NCBI GenBank assembly: GCA_040755095.1
Contig: JBFMBH010000018.1
Span: 1-43,717 of the forward strand
DNA: 43,717 nucleotides
Direction: 5' to 3'
From: Thermodesulfobacteriota bacterium
Lineage (GTDB): Bacteria; Desulfobacterota; Desulfobulbia; Desulfobulbales; JBFMBH01
Below, piece after piece: positions 7,926 through 16,263 of the stretch. Both the position numbers and the translations under genes were made by a program. The stretch's first letter is position 1, and every line of letters starts with the position of its first letter. The notes below the pieces were generated by a model. It worked only from the letters and a program-made list of their open reading frames with translations, was not told where the DNA came from and ran no database searches.

Positions 7926-10041
7926 TCTCCACGAGGAGGAGGGCTACACCCTACGCGCCCCGGAGTGGCAGCTCCTGGGGCGGCTGTGGCCCTATCTCAA
8001 GCCGTCTCTGGCCGCCATGCTCCTGGCCCTGGGCCTGATGCTCGCCTTCACCGGCCTGGAGGTCCTGATCCCCCAGGTGACCCGGGTGGCCATCGACCGC
8101 CATCTCGGCCGGGTGGACCGGGAATGGCGGGCCGACCGGCCGGTGCCCCCCGAGCTGGCCGGGGTGGTGGAAGCGCTCCGGCCGGCCCTGGTGCCGCTGC
8201 CCGTTCCCGGTCGCTTCCTGCTGCCGGCCGCGGCCCTGACCGCGGTGGGCGCCCCGGAGCGGCAGCGGCTGGAGGCGGCCGGCCTCATCGAGCCCCGCCG
8301 CCTCCTGGCCGTGTCCCTGGAGACGGCGGAGGCCCAGGATCTTGCCCGGCGCTACCCCCAGACCCTGTGGCCGATCCCTCAGGGTCTGGCCGGTGAGCTG
8401 GACCGCCTGGCGGATCTGCCGGCCGCCGATCGCCTGCGCCTGCGGCAGGACGATCTCCGGGGTCTGGCCCTTCTGGCCGCAGCCTTGACCGGCCTGCTCC
8501 TCCTGGCCTTCGGCGCCTCCTTCGGCCAGTCGTATGTGCTGGAGGCGGTGAGCCAGAAGACCATGCACCGGCTGCGGCTGGCCCTTTTTGCCCACCTGGC
8601 CGGCCAGGGCATCGCCTTCTTCGACCGCCAGCCCCTGGGCCGCCTGGTCACCCGGGTCACCAACGACATCCAGAACCTCGACCAGCTGTTCACCGCCGTG
8701 TTCGTGGCCCTGTTCAAGGATCTTCTCCTGGTGGCCGGCATTCTGATCCTGCTGGCGGCGAAGGATCCGCTGCTGGCCGGCGCCTGCCTGGCCAGCCTGC
8801 CGTTCTTCGCCCTGTTCGGCGTCTTCTTCAAGCGCCGCAACCTGGCCATCTTTCGGGTGGTGCGGGCCAAGATCGGCATCATGAACGGCCTGCTCCAGGA
8901 GAGCCTGACGGCCATGCGGGTGGTGCAGCTGTTCCGCCAGGAGGCCGCCCTCTTGGACCGCTTCAGCACGGTGAACCGGGAGCACGCCGCTGCCAGCCAG
9001 AGCCAGATCGCGGTCAACGCCATCTTCCTGCCCCTGGTGGACTGGGTCACCTACCTGGTGATCGCCCTGGTCCTGTGGCGGGGCGGCCTGGGGGTGCTGG
9101 CCGACCAGCTCAGCCTGGGGACGATGGTGGCCTTCATGGCCTACATCCGCATGTTCTACCGGCCGGTGCGGGAGATCGCCGAGAAGGTCAACCTGCTCCA
9201 GAGCGGCGCCGCTTCCCTGGAGCGGGTGTTTGCGCTCTTCGATGAGCGGACGGCGCTGCCAGGGGCCGCCGGCCATGAGCCGGTCCCTGGTCGTGGCGGG
9301 CTGCGCTTTGCCGGGGTGGGCTTCGGCTACGATCCGGCCCGGCCGGTGCTCGACGACCTGTCCTTTGCCGTGGCCCCCGGGGAGAGGGTGGCCCTGGTGG
9401 GCCCCACCGGTGCCGGCAAGACCACGGTAGCCCACCTTCTGGCCCGGTTCTACGATGTCCAGAAGGGGGCGATCCTCCTGGACGGCAGCGACCTCCGGCA
9501 GCTGCCGGAGGCGGCCTTGCGCCGCCGCCTCGGCCTGGTGCTCCAGGAGGTTTTTTTGTTTGCCGGCACGGTGCGGGAGAACATTTGTCTGGGCCGGCAG
9601 GTGCCGGAGGCGGAGCTTGGCCAGGTGCTGGCCGCGGTGCATGCCGACCGGTTCGTCGCCGCCCTGCCCCAGGGGGTGGATACCGTGCTCCAGCACGGCG
9701 GCAGCGACCTGTCGGCCGGCCAGCGCCAGCTTCTGGCCTTTGCCCGCCTCATCCTCCACGATCCCCAGGTGGTGCTCCTGGATGAGGCCACCGCCAACAT
9801 CGATCCCGAGACCGAGGCCCTGGTCCAGGCGGCCATGGAGCGGATCCTCCGGGGCCGCACCGCCCTGGTCATCGCCCACCGCCTGGCCACGGTGCGGCAG
9901 GTGGACCGGATTCTGGTCCTGGACCGGGGCCGGCTGGTGCAGGAGGGCCGCCACGACGAGCTGAAGGCCCGGCCCGGTCTCTACCAGCAGCTGGCCCTTC
10001 TCCAGGAAGGTCTGGCGGCCAGCCTGGGTGGCCAGCCGTGA
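7912..10041 (+). CDS. ABC exporter half-transporter B with large insertion after TM1
   Basis: ATG at 7912 lies inside the end of the upstream half-transporter gene. The 709-residue product is about 120 residues longer than a standard half-transporter. The extra length lies between the first two membrane helices (about residues 60-180), rich in Leu, Pro and Arg, and probably forms an extracytoplasmic cap like that of BmrD. The ATPase domain has Walker A GPTGAGKT at 497-504, signature LSAGQ at 600-604 (Ala for the second-position Gly) and Walker B with canonical D624-E625. The altered signature faces the Asp-type Walker B of the partner, so both changes fall in the same composite site. This is the expected layout of one degenerate and one active site. 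Confidence 0.88.
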   Translation: MYSPDLHEEEGYTLRAPEWQLLGRLWPYLKPSLAAMLLALGLMLAFTGLEVLIPQVTRVAIDRHLGRVDREWRADRPVPPELAGVVEALRPALVPLPVPGRFLLPAAALTAVGAPERQRLEAAGLIEPRRLLAVSLETAEAQDLARRYPQTLWPIPQGLAGELDRLADLPAADRLRLRQDDLRGLALLAAALTGLLLLAFGASFGQSYVLEAVSQKTMHRLRLALFAHLAGQGIAFFDRQPLGRLVTRVTNDIQNLDQLFTAVFVALFKDLLLVAGILILLAAKDPLLAGACLASLPFFALFGVFFKRRNLAIFRVVRAKIGIMNGLLQESLTAMRVVQLFRQEAALLDRFSTVNREHAAASQSQIAVNAIFLPLVDWVTYLVIALVLWRGGLGVLADQLSLGTMVAFMAYIRMFYRPVREIAEKVNLLQSGAASLERVFALFDERTALPGAAGHEPVPGRGGLRFAGVGFGYDPARPVLDDLSFAVAPGERVALVGPTGAGKTTVAHLLARFYDVQKGAILLDGSDLRQLPEAALRRRLGLVLQEVFLFAGTVRENICLGRQVPEAELGQVLAAVHADRFVAALPQGVDTVLQHGGSDLSAGQRQLLAFARLILHDPQVVLLDEATANIDPETEALVQAAMERILRGRTALVIAHRLATVRQVDRILVLDRGRLVQEGRHDELKARPGLYQQLALLQEGLAASLGGQP

Positions 10042-10048
10042 CCTGCCT

Positions 10049-10303
10049 CTACCGGTAGGCATACTTGCGGTGGGCGACCCGTACGACGAGAACCTGGAGC
10101 ACGCCTTCGTTGATCTCGTAGACGACACGGTACGAGCCGACACGGATGCGGCGAAGGCCCGACAGATCACCCTTGAGGAGCTTGCCGACATGCGGGTTCC
10201 CGGCAAGCCCGTCGATGGCCCCCACAATGCGCTCGCGCTCGGGCTTGGGCAGTGCCTCGATCTCTTTGAAAGCGCTGCGCTTAATGTGCAGCGAGTAGGG
10301 CAC
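10049..10303 (-). CDS. RelE/ParE-family toxin
   Basis: This 84-residue basic protein reads from GTG 10303, inside the end of the antitoxin gene (23-base overlap). It has the family layout: the KRSAFKEIEALPK start, the helix REARIVGAI-like segment, LKGDLSGLRRIRVGSYRVVYEI and the terminal strand LVVRVAHRKYAYR. Arg/Tyr residues occupy the positions that in RelE act in ribosome-dependent mRNA cleavage. ParE-type gyrase toxins share the fold, so the target cannot be set from sequence. It is convergent with the end of the ABC exporter operon, and its transcript comes from the antitoxin promoter. Confidence 0.85.
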   Translation of the reverse strand: MPYSLHIKRSAFKEIEALPKPERERIVGAIDGLAGNPHVGKLLKGDLSGLRRIRVGSYRVVYEINEGVLQVLVVRVAHRKYAYR

Positions 10304-10502
10304 GGCGGGCCTCGTCCCAGTTCACGATCTCGTCCGAGGGATCCCGCAACCTCTCGATAGCGACACTCAGATCGTCGAAATCCTCAAGGTAGCTCTGGAT
10401 GGCGATGCGGACAATGTCGGCGCGACTCCGGTGCAAGCTCCTGGCGGCCCGGTCCAGGGCAGAGATCACCTCATCTGGCAGGCGGGCGGTGACTTGAGTC
10501 AT
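10281..10502 (-). CDS. Ribbon-helix-helix antitoxin (RelB/CopG type)
   Basis: ATG at 10502 follows a strong GGAGG five bases upstream, giving 73 residues. The N-terminal TQVTARLPDEVISALDRAAR is a ribbon-helix-helix DNA-binding strand and helix. The second helix is RSRADIVRIAIQSYL, and a charged tail (LRDPSDEIVNWDEARRALLAAH) follows that would wrap the toxin. Upstream, 10528-10540 is a perfect palindrome that could be its operator. With the overlapping toxin gene this is a classical type II toxin-antitoxin pair; autoregulation is inferred from the family. Confidence 0.85.
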   Translation of the reverse strand: MTQVTARLPDEVISALDRAARSLHRSRADIVRIAIQSYLEDFDDLSVAIERLRDPSDEIVNWDEARRALLAAH

Positions 10503-10527
10503 GATTGCCTCCTTCGGAATCCATTGA

Positions 10528-10540
10528 ATGTCATTGACAT
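10528..10540. promoter_or_regulatory. Palindrome upstream of the toxin-antitoxin genes, candidate operator
   Basis: ATGTCA-T-TGACAT is a perfect 13-base inverted repeat, 25 bases upstream of the antitoxin start. Ribbon-helix-helix antitoxins typically bind such short palindromes to repress their own operon. Confidence 0.45.
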
Positions 10541-10650
10541 CGTATGCGGGGCACTGCTGCCAGTCAAGCACAGGTCAGCGCAGCGGGAGAGCTGGGACGT
10601 TGGTGTGGGCAGCGCTTGACCGGCCTGACCATGGATGGTACCGTCCTGGC

Positions 10651-11529
10651 ATGTCTCGCCAAGGCCGTTTTGACGCCCCGGAGGCCTTGGCCGCGTCGCT
10701 GCCCCTGCCCGCGGGCATCGATTTGGCGGCGGTGGTGGCCTTTGTCCAGGCGCGCCGGCAGGCCGGCGGCGGCTTTGGCGCCACCCCCCGCCTGCCGGCT
10801 ACGGTCGAGGATACCTTCCAGGCCCTGGCTACCTTTCGGGCCCTGGCCGATCTGGGGGCGCCGGGGGAGCATCTGGCCGCCTGCCGCCAGGATCAGGCGC
10901 TCCAGACCTTTCTGGCCAGGATGGCCGGCCACCGGGAGCTGGGCCTGCGCACCATGGCCCAGCTGGTGGCGAGCAGCCGCCTGGCGGCCGCCGACCTGGA
11001 CCTCGGTTACGCCCAGGCCGCCGCCCGCCGGCAGCTGGGGCAGCAGCCGGGCCTGGAGGCCGTGCATCACGCCTGGCAGATCCTGGGGCCGGAGGGCCTG
11101 GGCGAGGCCCTGCAGTCCCTCGGTCCGGCGTGGCTCCAGAGACTGACCCCGTCCCGGCCGACCTGCCGGGGAATGATGCTTCTGGTCGAGGTGGCGGCGG
11201 CGGCCGGCGAGGAGCTGCCGGCGGCCAGGACCGGCCGGCTGGCTGCCTGGTTTGCCGCCTGCCAGAGCCCGGATGGCGGCTTCGGCTTTTTTCCCGGCAC
11301 CACCTCCTTCATCGAGCACAGCCTGTTTTGCCTGCGGGGGTTGAGCCGGCTGGGCGCCCCGGCCCGGGACCCGGACGCCGCCGTCCGCTTCCTGGCCAGC
11401 TGCCAGACCCGGGCCGGCGGCTTCGGCCGGCGGGCCAATGCCGCCCCCTTCCTGGACGCCACCGCCCATGGCCTGGCGGCCCTCGCCGCCTTGTGCGGCG
11501 CCAGTCCGCCGCCCGTTTTGCCGGTCTGA
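10651..11529 (+). CDS. Prenyltransferase/squalene-cyclase-like repeat protein
   Basis: The protein has 292 residues from ATG 10651; no clear ribosome site precedes it. Several alpha-alpha repeats with the QxxxGGFG signature are visible: RRQAGGGFGATPRLPATVEDTF, CQSPDGGFGFFPGTTSFIEHS and CQTRAGGFGRRANAAPFLDATAHG. These repeats build the alpha/alpha-toroid of squalene-hopene cyclases and protein prenyltransferase beta subunits. The chain is less than half a hopene cyclase and I see no DXDD catalytic motif, so it is probably not a classical cyclase. An exported rhodanese gene begins 97 bases downstream. Function is unknown beyond the fold. Confidence 0.7.
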   Translation: MSRQGRFDAPEALAASLPLPAGIDLAAVVAFVQARRQAGGGFGATPRLPATVEDTFQALATFRALADLGAPGEHLAACRQDQALQTFLARMAGHRELGLRTMAQLVASSRLAAADLDLGYAQAAARRQLGQQPGLEAVHHAWQILGPEGLGEALQSLGPAWLQRLTPSRPTCRGMMLLVEVAAAAGEELPAARTGRLAAWFAACQSPDGGFGFFPGTTSFIEHSLFCLRGLSRLGAPARDPDAAVRFLASCQTRAGGFGRRANAAPFLDATAHGLAALAALCGASPPPVLPV

Positions 11530-11626
11530 CCTGCCCGCCTGCGCCCAGATTCTGCGAACCTTTTGCGCCGGCCGGGTGTCTTACCGAGAGTTTGCCGTCC
11601 TCTGCCACCATCTTCCGGAGGTTGTC

Positions 11627-12055
11627 ATGCGCAAGACCGTCTTCCTCGTCCTGCTTTTCGCCGGCGTGCTCAGCGCCGCCGCATTCCTTCCCCGCCCCAG
11701 GAACGAGGCGGGGCCGGCCCCTGCCACCGCCGCGGCCCCCGCCTATCAGGCCATCTCCCCCAGCCGGGCCCAGAAGCTCATGAAGGAGCGGCCGGACCTG
11801 CTCCTCGTGGACGTCCGCGGCCCGGACGAGCTGGGGGAGGGCATGATCGCCGGCTCGGTCTCCATGCCCTTCATGGACCTGGCCCGGGGCAAGACGGAGA
11901 TCCCCAAGGGCCGGCCGGTGCTGCTCATCTGCGCGGTGGGGGGCCGCAGCCTGGCGGTGGGCAAGTACCTGGCCGCCAGCGGCTATCCCGAGGTCTACAA
12001 CCTGGAGGGCGGCATCAAGGCCTGGAAGCAGGCCGGGCTGCCTGTGGCGCGGTGA
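11627..12055 (+). CDS. Exported rhodanese-like sulfurtransferase
   Basis: ATG at 11627 follows CGGAGG, giving 142 residues. Residues 1-22 are a signal sequence or membrane anchor (RKTVFLVLLFAGVLSAAAF). A single rhodanese domain follows with LLLVDVRGPDELGEGMIAGS and the active loop C102-AVGGRS. The loop cysteine can carry a persulfide, so the domain is likely catalytically competent or a sulfur carrier in the periplasm. The next gene starts 4 bases after the stop, so the two are very probably co-translated. The pairing with a cytoplasmic CCG protein is functionally unclear because the two products are predicted to sit on opposite sides of the membrane. Confidence 0.85.
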   Translation: MRKTVFLVLLFAGVLSAAAFLPRPRNEAGPAPATAAAPAYQAISPSRAQKLMKERPDLLLVDVRGPDELGEGMIAGSVSMPFMDLARGKTEIPKGRPVLLICAVGGRSLAVGKYLAASGYPEVYNLEGGIKAWKQAGLPVAR

Positions 12056-12059
12056 GGCC

Positions 12060-13205
12060 ATGGCGGACCTCGATCCCTCCTCGCCGGTGGCGGCGATCCG
12101 CAGCCACTGCCGGGACTGCCGCCTCTGCCAGCGGGAGTGCGCCTTTCTGGCCCGCTACGGCACCCCCCGGCAGATCGCCGATACCGCGGCCGGGCCGGGC
12201 GGTGCCCCGCCGGAGCTGCCCTTCCAGTGCAGCCTCTGCGGCCTGTGCCGGGCGGTCTGTCCCCTGGGCCTGGATCCTGCCGCCATGTTCCTGTTCATGC
12301 GTCAAGAGGCAGCCGGCCGTGGCTATTCCCTGGCCCGTTACCGCCGGCTCCTGGCCTACGAGCGCCGGGGGCTGTCCCGTTCTCTGAGCTACACCGGGCT
12401 CCCCGCCGGCTGCGACACCGTCTTCTTCCCCGGTTGCAGCCTGGCGGGCAGCCGCGCCCATCAGGTTCTCCACCTCTTCCAGCGCCTCCAGGCCTGGCAC
12501 CCCCGGCTGGGGGTGGTGCTGGACTGCTGCACCAAGCCTTCCCACGACCTGGGCCGCCAGCGCTATTTCCAGGCCATGTTCGGCGAGCTGCGGGACTTTC
12601 TGGTGGCGAGCGGCGTGCGGCAGGTGCTGGTCTCCTGCCCCAGCTGCCTGGCGGTCTTTCGCAGCCACGGCACCCCGCTGCAGGTGCGGACCGTGTACGA
12701 GGAGCTGGCCGCCGGCCGCTCCTTCGCCCAGCAGCCCTTGTCGGGAACGGTCACCATCCAGGACTCCTGCGTGGCCCGCTTCGAGCCCGGAGTTCAGGCG
12801 GCGGCCCGCCACCTGGTGGAGGGCCTGGGGCTGACGGTGGCGGAGGGCCGCCACACCGGAGAACGTACCGTTTGCTGCGGCGAAGGGGGCGGGGTGGGCT
12901 GCGTCGCGCCAGCCCTGGCCGGCAGCTGGCCGGCCAAGCGGCGGCAGGAGGCAGAGGGCCGGAAGGTGGTGGCCTACTGCGCCGGCTGTGAGCAGTCCCT
13001 GCGCGGCGCCGTGGACGTCTGCCACCTGGTGGACCTGATGCTTGACCCCCAGGCGGCCATGGCCGGCAAGACCCGGGTCTGGCGGGCACCGTGGACCTAC
13101 CTCAACCGCTATCTCCTGAAGAAACGCCTGGAACGGCTGCTGCCGGTGGCGGTCTTCCGGGAGGGGCGGGCGCAGGGCGCTCAGCAGGGGGCCGGTTGCA
13201 GATAG
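12060..13205 (+). CDS. CCG-domain iron-sulfur oxidoreductase (HdrD/GlpC-like)
   Basis: The 381-residue protein begins with two [4Fe-4S] ferredoxin motifs: C17, C20, C23, C27 and C57, C60, C63, C67. Two CCG domains follow: FFPGCSLAGS...LDCCTKP, and QDSCVARFEPG...VCCGEGGGVG...YCAGC. This is the architecture of HdrD, GlpC and lactate/glycolate oxidase Fe-S subunits, where the CCG cysteines hold a non-cubane cluster that handles disulfides or passes electrons to quinone. No flavin-subunit or membrane-anchor gene lies beside it, so its partner is encoded elsewhere or it is soluble. The 3' end overlaps the convergent zinc-ribbon gene by 25 bases. Confidence 0.87.
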   Translation: MADLDPSSPVAAIRSHCRDCRLCQRECAFLARYGTPRQIADTAAGPGGAPPELPFQCSLCGLCRAVCPLGLDPAAMFLFMRQEAAGRGYSLARYRRLLAYERRGLSRSLSYTGLPAGCDTVFFPGCSLAGSRAHQVLHLFQRLQAWHPRLGVVLDCCTKPSHDLGRQRYFQAMFGELRDFLVASGVRQVLVSCPSCLAVFRSHGTPLQVRTVYEELAAGRSFAQQPLSGTVTIQDSCVARFEPGVQAAARHLVEGLGLTVAEGRHTGERTVCCGEGGGVGCVAPALAGSWPAKRRQEAEGRKVVAYCAGCEQSLRGAVDVCHLVDLMLDPQAAMAGKTRVWRAPWTYLNRYLLKKRLERLLPVAVFREGRAQGAQQGAGCR

Positions 13206-13423
13206 GCCGCCAGGGCCATGGCCAGGGGCCGGCGCTGGCAGCGCAGGGAGCGGGCCAGGAGCTCCCGGGCCGCCCGGCGGTCGCCGGCAGCCAGGCGCTG
13301 GATCCCAGCCGCCTCCAGCCGCCTGGCCTCTTCCTCCAGCCGGAGAAGGGGGGTCAGATCAGCGCCGCACCGGGGACAGAGGGCCCCCTGACGGCGGGCC
13401 CGGCACGCAGGGCAGCGCTCCAT
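13181..13423 (-). CDS. Small zinc-ribbon protein at the end of the Hsp70 operon
   Basis: This 80-residue protein has an N-terminal zinc ribbon (C4, C7, C16, C19) followed by a basic alpha-helical segment rich in Leu, Ala and Arg (LEEEARRLEAAGIQRLAAGDRRAARELLARSLRC). The helices resemble one TPR-like hairpin. ATG at 13423 is 10 bases after the Hsp70 stop, so it is the last gene of that operon. A J-protein-like zinc domain or client adaptor role is conceivable, but there is no direct evidence for either. Confidence 0.65.
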   Translation of the reverse strand: MERCPACRARRQGALCPRCGADLTPLLRLEEEARRLEAAGIQRLAAGDRRAARELLARSLRCQRRPLAMALAAYLQPAPC

Positions 13424-13432
13424 GCCTGCCTC

Positions 13433-15190
13433 CTACTGCTCCAGGAAGTAGAGGATATCGGCCAGCTCCTCGGTGGCCTTGCGCAAGCGCTCGGCATCCT
13501 CGGTGGCCAGGGCGTCCCGGACCTCTTCGATGAGGTTGACCAGGTCCTCCCGGTCCTCGGCGCTGGCCTGATCCAGCATCCGCTCTGCCTTTTCGGCCAG
13601 GGCCCGGGCCTGGACGACCCGGTGCTGGCGCTCGCCCTGCTCCTGCCGGCCGCCCGCCGCGGCCGGCCCCGCCTCGCCGCCGAACAGGGCCTGCACCCGG
13701 TCCTTGGCCGCCGCCATCTCGCCTTCTTCGAAGCGGGAGATGGCGTTGTCCACGACGATGGCCCGCTCCAGACCGGTGTGCTTCTCCAGGGCCGCGACAT
13801 GGAGCAGGCCGTCGGTGTCCAGCTGCAGCCGCAGCACGATGGGACTGCCCGCGGGGGCCCTGGAGTCCAGACCTGTCACCGTGAAGGCACCGATTTCGAT
13901 GTTCTCCAGGGCATGGGTCCGCTCCCCCTGGTAGATCCTGACGTCCACCGCCTTCTGGCCCGGATGCATGGTGTAGAAGACCTCGCTGCGGGTGACGGGA
14001 ATCGGGCTGTTCTTGCGGATGATGGGCACATAGACGTCCAGGCTCGGCATGCCGTCCAGCATGCCCACGGCGCTGGTGCCAAAGGTGTACGGGGTGATGT
14101 CCACCAGGACCGCGCTCACCGGACCGCCGCCCATCATCGCCCCCTGGATGGCCGCGCCCATGGCCACGCAGAGGTCGGCGTCGATCTCGCCCCGGGGCTG
14201 GCGAGCAAACTCCTCCTCCAGCCGCCGGCGTACCAGGGGGGTGCGGGTGGAGCCGCCCACCAGCAGCACCTCGTCGATGTCCCGCACGGTCAGGCCGGCA
14301 CTGCGCAGGGCCACGTGCACCGCCTCCAGGGTCTCATCGATGAAGGAGGCAATCATCTCCTCGTACTCGTCCCGGGCGACCTCCAGGGACAGGTGCACCG
14401 GCCGGCCTTCCTTTTCCAGCAGGTACTCCTCGCGGATCACCGCAAAGGGCTGATCCGAAAGCCGGCACTTGGCCTCCTCGGCGGCGCGGGCGATCCGGGC
14501 CATGGCCTGGCGGGAGGAGCGGGCATCGATGCCGTGCTCTTCCTGGAGGAAGGCCACCACATGGTCCACGAGCTTGTCGTCGAAATCATCGCCGCCCAGA
14601 TGGTTGTTGCCATGGGAGGCCACCACCTCCACCACCTCCGCCTCCATGCGCACCACCGAGACATCGAAGGTGCCGCCACCGAGATCGTAGACCAGGATCC
14701 GCCGGGCCCCCTTCTGGCCCACCTCATAGGAGAGGGCTGCCGCGGTGGGCTCGTTGATGATGCGCACCACCTCGAGGCCGGCGATCTCCCCGGCCTCCCG
14801 GGTGGCCTGGCGCTGGGCGTCGTTGAAATAGGCCGGTACGGTGATCACCGCCTTCCCAACCCCATGCCCCAGATACTCCTCGGCCATGGCCTTGAGATGG
14901 CGGAGGATGAGGGCGGAGATCTCCTGGGGTGAGGCCTGGTGGTCCCCGAAGGCGACGGTGGTGCTTTCGCCCATCCGGCGCTTGATGGAGCGCACCGTCC
15001 GCTCCGGGTACAGCACGAGCTGGTTGCGTGCCGGCCGGCCTACCAGGATGCCGCCATGGTCGTCGAGGCTGACCACGGACGGAACCAGCCGCTCCGGTCC
15101 TTCGCCGATGACGGTCACCCGACCCTTTTCCACGACGGCCACTTCGGAATTGGTGGTGCCCAGGTCGATGCCGATGATGGTCTCGCTCAT
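13433..15190 (-). CDS. Hsp70-family chaperone (accessory DnaK-like)
   Basis: ATG at 15190 gives 585 residues, about 50 shorter than a housekeeping DnaK. The ATPase domain is intact: phosphate 1 loop [15 protein letters not shown], phosphate 2 [31 protein letters not shown] and the adenosine motif [12 protein letters not shown]. The interdomain linker and beta-sandwich include [15 protein letters not shown] and the ENIEIGAF strand. The lid is short and the chain ends in [11 protein letters not shown], without the acidic EEVD-like tail. It sits with a GrpE-like gene, a J-like gene and a helical-repeat gene, and this set differs from a normal dnaK-dnaJ-grpE locus. It is probably a dedicated second chaperone machine rather than the main DnaK. 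Confidence 0.92.
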   Translation of the reverse strand: MSETIIGIDLGTTNSEVAVVEKGRVTVIGEGPERLVPSVVSLDDHGGILVGRPARNQLVLYPERTVRSIKRRMGESTTVAFGDHQASPQEISALILRHLKAMAEEYLGHGVGKAVITVPAYFNDAQRQATREAGEIAGLEVVRIINEPTAAALSYEVGQKGARRILVYDLGGGTFDVSVVRMEAEVVEVVASHGNNHLGGDDFDDKLVDHVVAFLQEEHGIDARSSRQAMARIARAAEEAKCRLSDQPFAVIREEYLLEKEGRPVHLSLEVARDEYEEMIASFIDETLEAVHVALRSAGLTVRDIDEVLLVGGSTRTPLVRRRLEEEFARQPRGEIDADLCVAMGAAIQGAMMGGGPVSAVLVDITPYTFGTSAVGMLDGMPSLDVYVPIIRKNSPIPVTRSEVFYTMHPGQKAVDVRIYQGERTHALENIEIGAFTVTGLDSRAPAGSPIVLRLQLDTDGLLHVAALEKHTGLERAIVVDNAISRFEEGEMAAAKDRVQALFGGEAGPAAAGGRQEQGERQHRVVQARALAEKAERMLDQASAEDREDLVNLIEEVRDALATEDAERLRKATEELADILYFLEQ

Positions 15191-15260
15191 GAAGTCGCCT
15201 CGTTTGGGAATACGCTGTCCCCGGGGGCAGGGGGAAAGGGATGGACAGGCGGTCCGGGGC

Positions 15261-15938
15261 TCATGGCTTGGCCGCGGTCTCAGGTTCCGCGGTGGCCCGA
15301 TTGACCTGCACCTCCGCGGCCCGCAGCAGGGCATCGCCCCAGAGGAAGCCGCGGCGCAGCTCGGCCACCACCACCCCGTCCGGCAGGTCCGGCCGGGCGC
15401 AGGTCTCGGTGACCCGCATGGTGTGAGGATCCAGAGGCAGGCCAGCGGCGGGAAGGGGGCGGACCCCCTGCTCGTGGAGCAGATCCTCCAGGCGCCGGAG
15501 GGTCAGGGCCTGGCCCTCCCGGATGGCCTCCTGGAGGGCCTGATCCCGGCGGCAGCCCAGGCCGAGCCAGCGGCGGCGGGGGCTGGACTTGGCGGCGGCC
15601 GCAAGCCCTGCCTGCAGCCGGTCATAAAGGTCCAAGAGCTGTACGAGCAGCGGCCGCAGGAGCTCCCGCTCCCGCTTCTTCTCATCGGCCCGGCGCCGGT
15701 CCAGCTCGGCAGCCAAGGTAACATGGCCGGCCTGCAGGGTGGCCAGAAGATCCCGGAACTGGTCCAGGGCCTCCCGGAACTGCCGGGCCTCGGTCTTGAC
15801 CTCGGTCTTGAGGGCCACCAGCTGGGCCATGAGGGAGTAGTCGTCCTCCTGGCCGGCGGCCGGTGGCGCCGGTGGGGGAGCCTCGTCCAGGAAGGCGGCG
15901 AAGGAGGCCAGGAGCGCCTCTTTTTCCCGGTCGTTCAT
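15261..15938 (-). CDS. GrpE-like nucleotide exchange factor
   Basis: The 225-residue protein has a long N-terminal helix (about 35-105, with LKTEVKTEARQFREALDQFRDLL) followed by the GrpE four-helix/beta-wing order. RPLLVQLLDLYDRLQAG corresponds to the GrpE core helix. VRPLPAAGLPLDPHTMRVTETCARPDLPDG and VVVAELRRGFLWGDALLRAAEVQV match the GrpE head (G..FDP..HEAV and GY...DRVLRPA.V). It would release ADP from the adjacent Hsp70. The start is 4 bases after the J-like stop and the Hsp70 start lies 70 bases downstream. Confidence 0.82.
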   Translation of the reverse strand: MNDREKEALLASFAAFLDEAPPPAPPAAGQEDDYSLMAQLVALKTEVKTEARQFREALDQFRDLLATLQAGHVTLAAELDRRRADEKKRERELLRPLLVQLLDLYDRLQAGLAAAAKSSPRRRWLGLGCRRDQALQEAIREGQALTLRRLEDLLHEQGVRPLPAAGLPLDPHTMRVTETCARPDLPDGVVVAELRRGFLWGDALLRAAEVQVNRATAEPETAAKP

Positions 15939-15942
15939 GGGC

Positions 15943-16263
15943 TCAGGCCTCCGGGTTCGGCAGCACGGCCAGGGCCGCCAGGACCTTCAGGAGCTGCGCC
16001 TCCCCGGGCCGCCGGGGTGCCGGCTTCGCCTGGCGCATGAGCGGCAGGGCGATCTCCGCCAGGCCCGGCAGCTCGGTGCAGAACAGGGCATGGTGCAGGC
16101 GCTCCCGCTGGCTGCGGATCAGCTCAAAGGCGGCCCGGGTCTCCTGAAACTCTGCCGGTGCCCGGTCAGGCGGGTATTGCCGCACCCGGCGCAGATAGGC
16201 CTCCTGTACGGCGTCATCGCCGGCGTCCTCGGGGACGTCCAGAAGCAGGTAGGGATCGATCAT
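15943..16263 (-). CDS. Degenerate J-domain protein (HPD changed to PPD)
   Basis: The start codon ATG at 16263 shares a base with the stop of the upstream gene (TGATG), indicating translational coupling; a GTG at 16275 is a less likely start. Of 106 residues, 1-60 align by eye with a J domain: DPYLLLDVPEDAGDDAVQEAY is helix I and start of II, and AEFQETRAAFELIRSQRERLH is helix III. The loop reads Y30-P31-P32-D33 where J proteins have His-Pro-Asp. The His is needed for stimulating Hsp70 ATPase in studied J proteins, so this one may only tether Hsp70, or may regulate it. The remaining 45 residues are helical with no zinc site. Confidence 0.75.
   Translation of the reverse strand: MIDPYLLLDVPEDAGDDAVQEAYLRRVRQYPPDRAPAEFQETRAAFELIRSQRERLHHALFCTELPGLAEIALPLMRQAKPAPRRPGEAQLLKVLAALAVLPNPEA

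Noticed and set aside
13091-14932. 613-codon plus-strand frame opposite Hsp70
   Set aside because: The Hsp70 reading on the minus strand is unambiguous and this frame has no recognisable domain.
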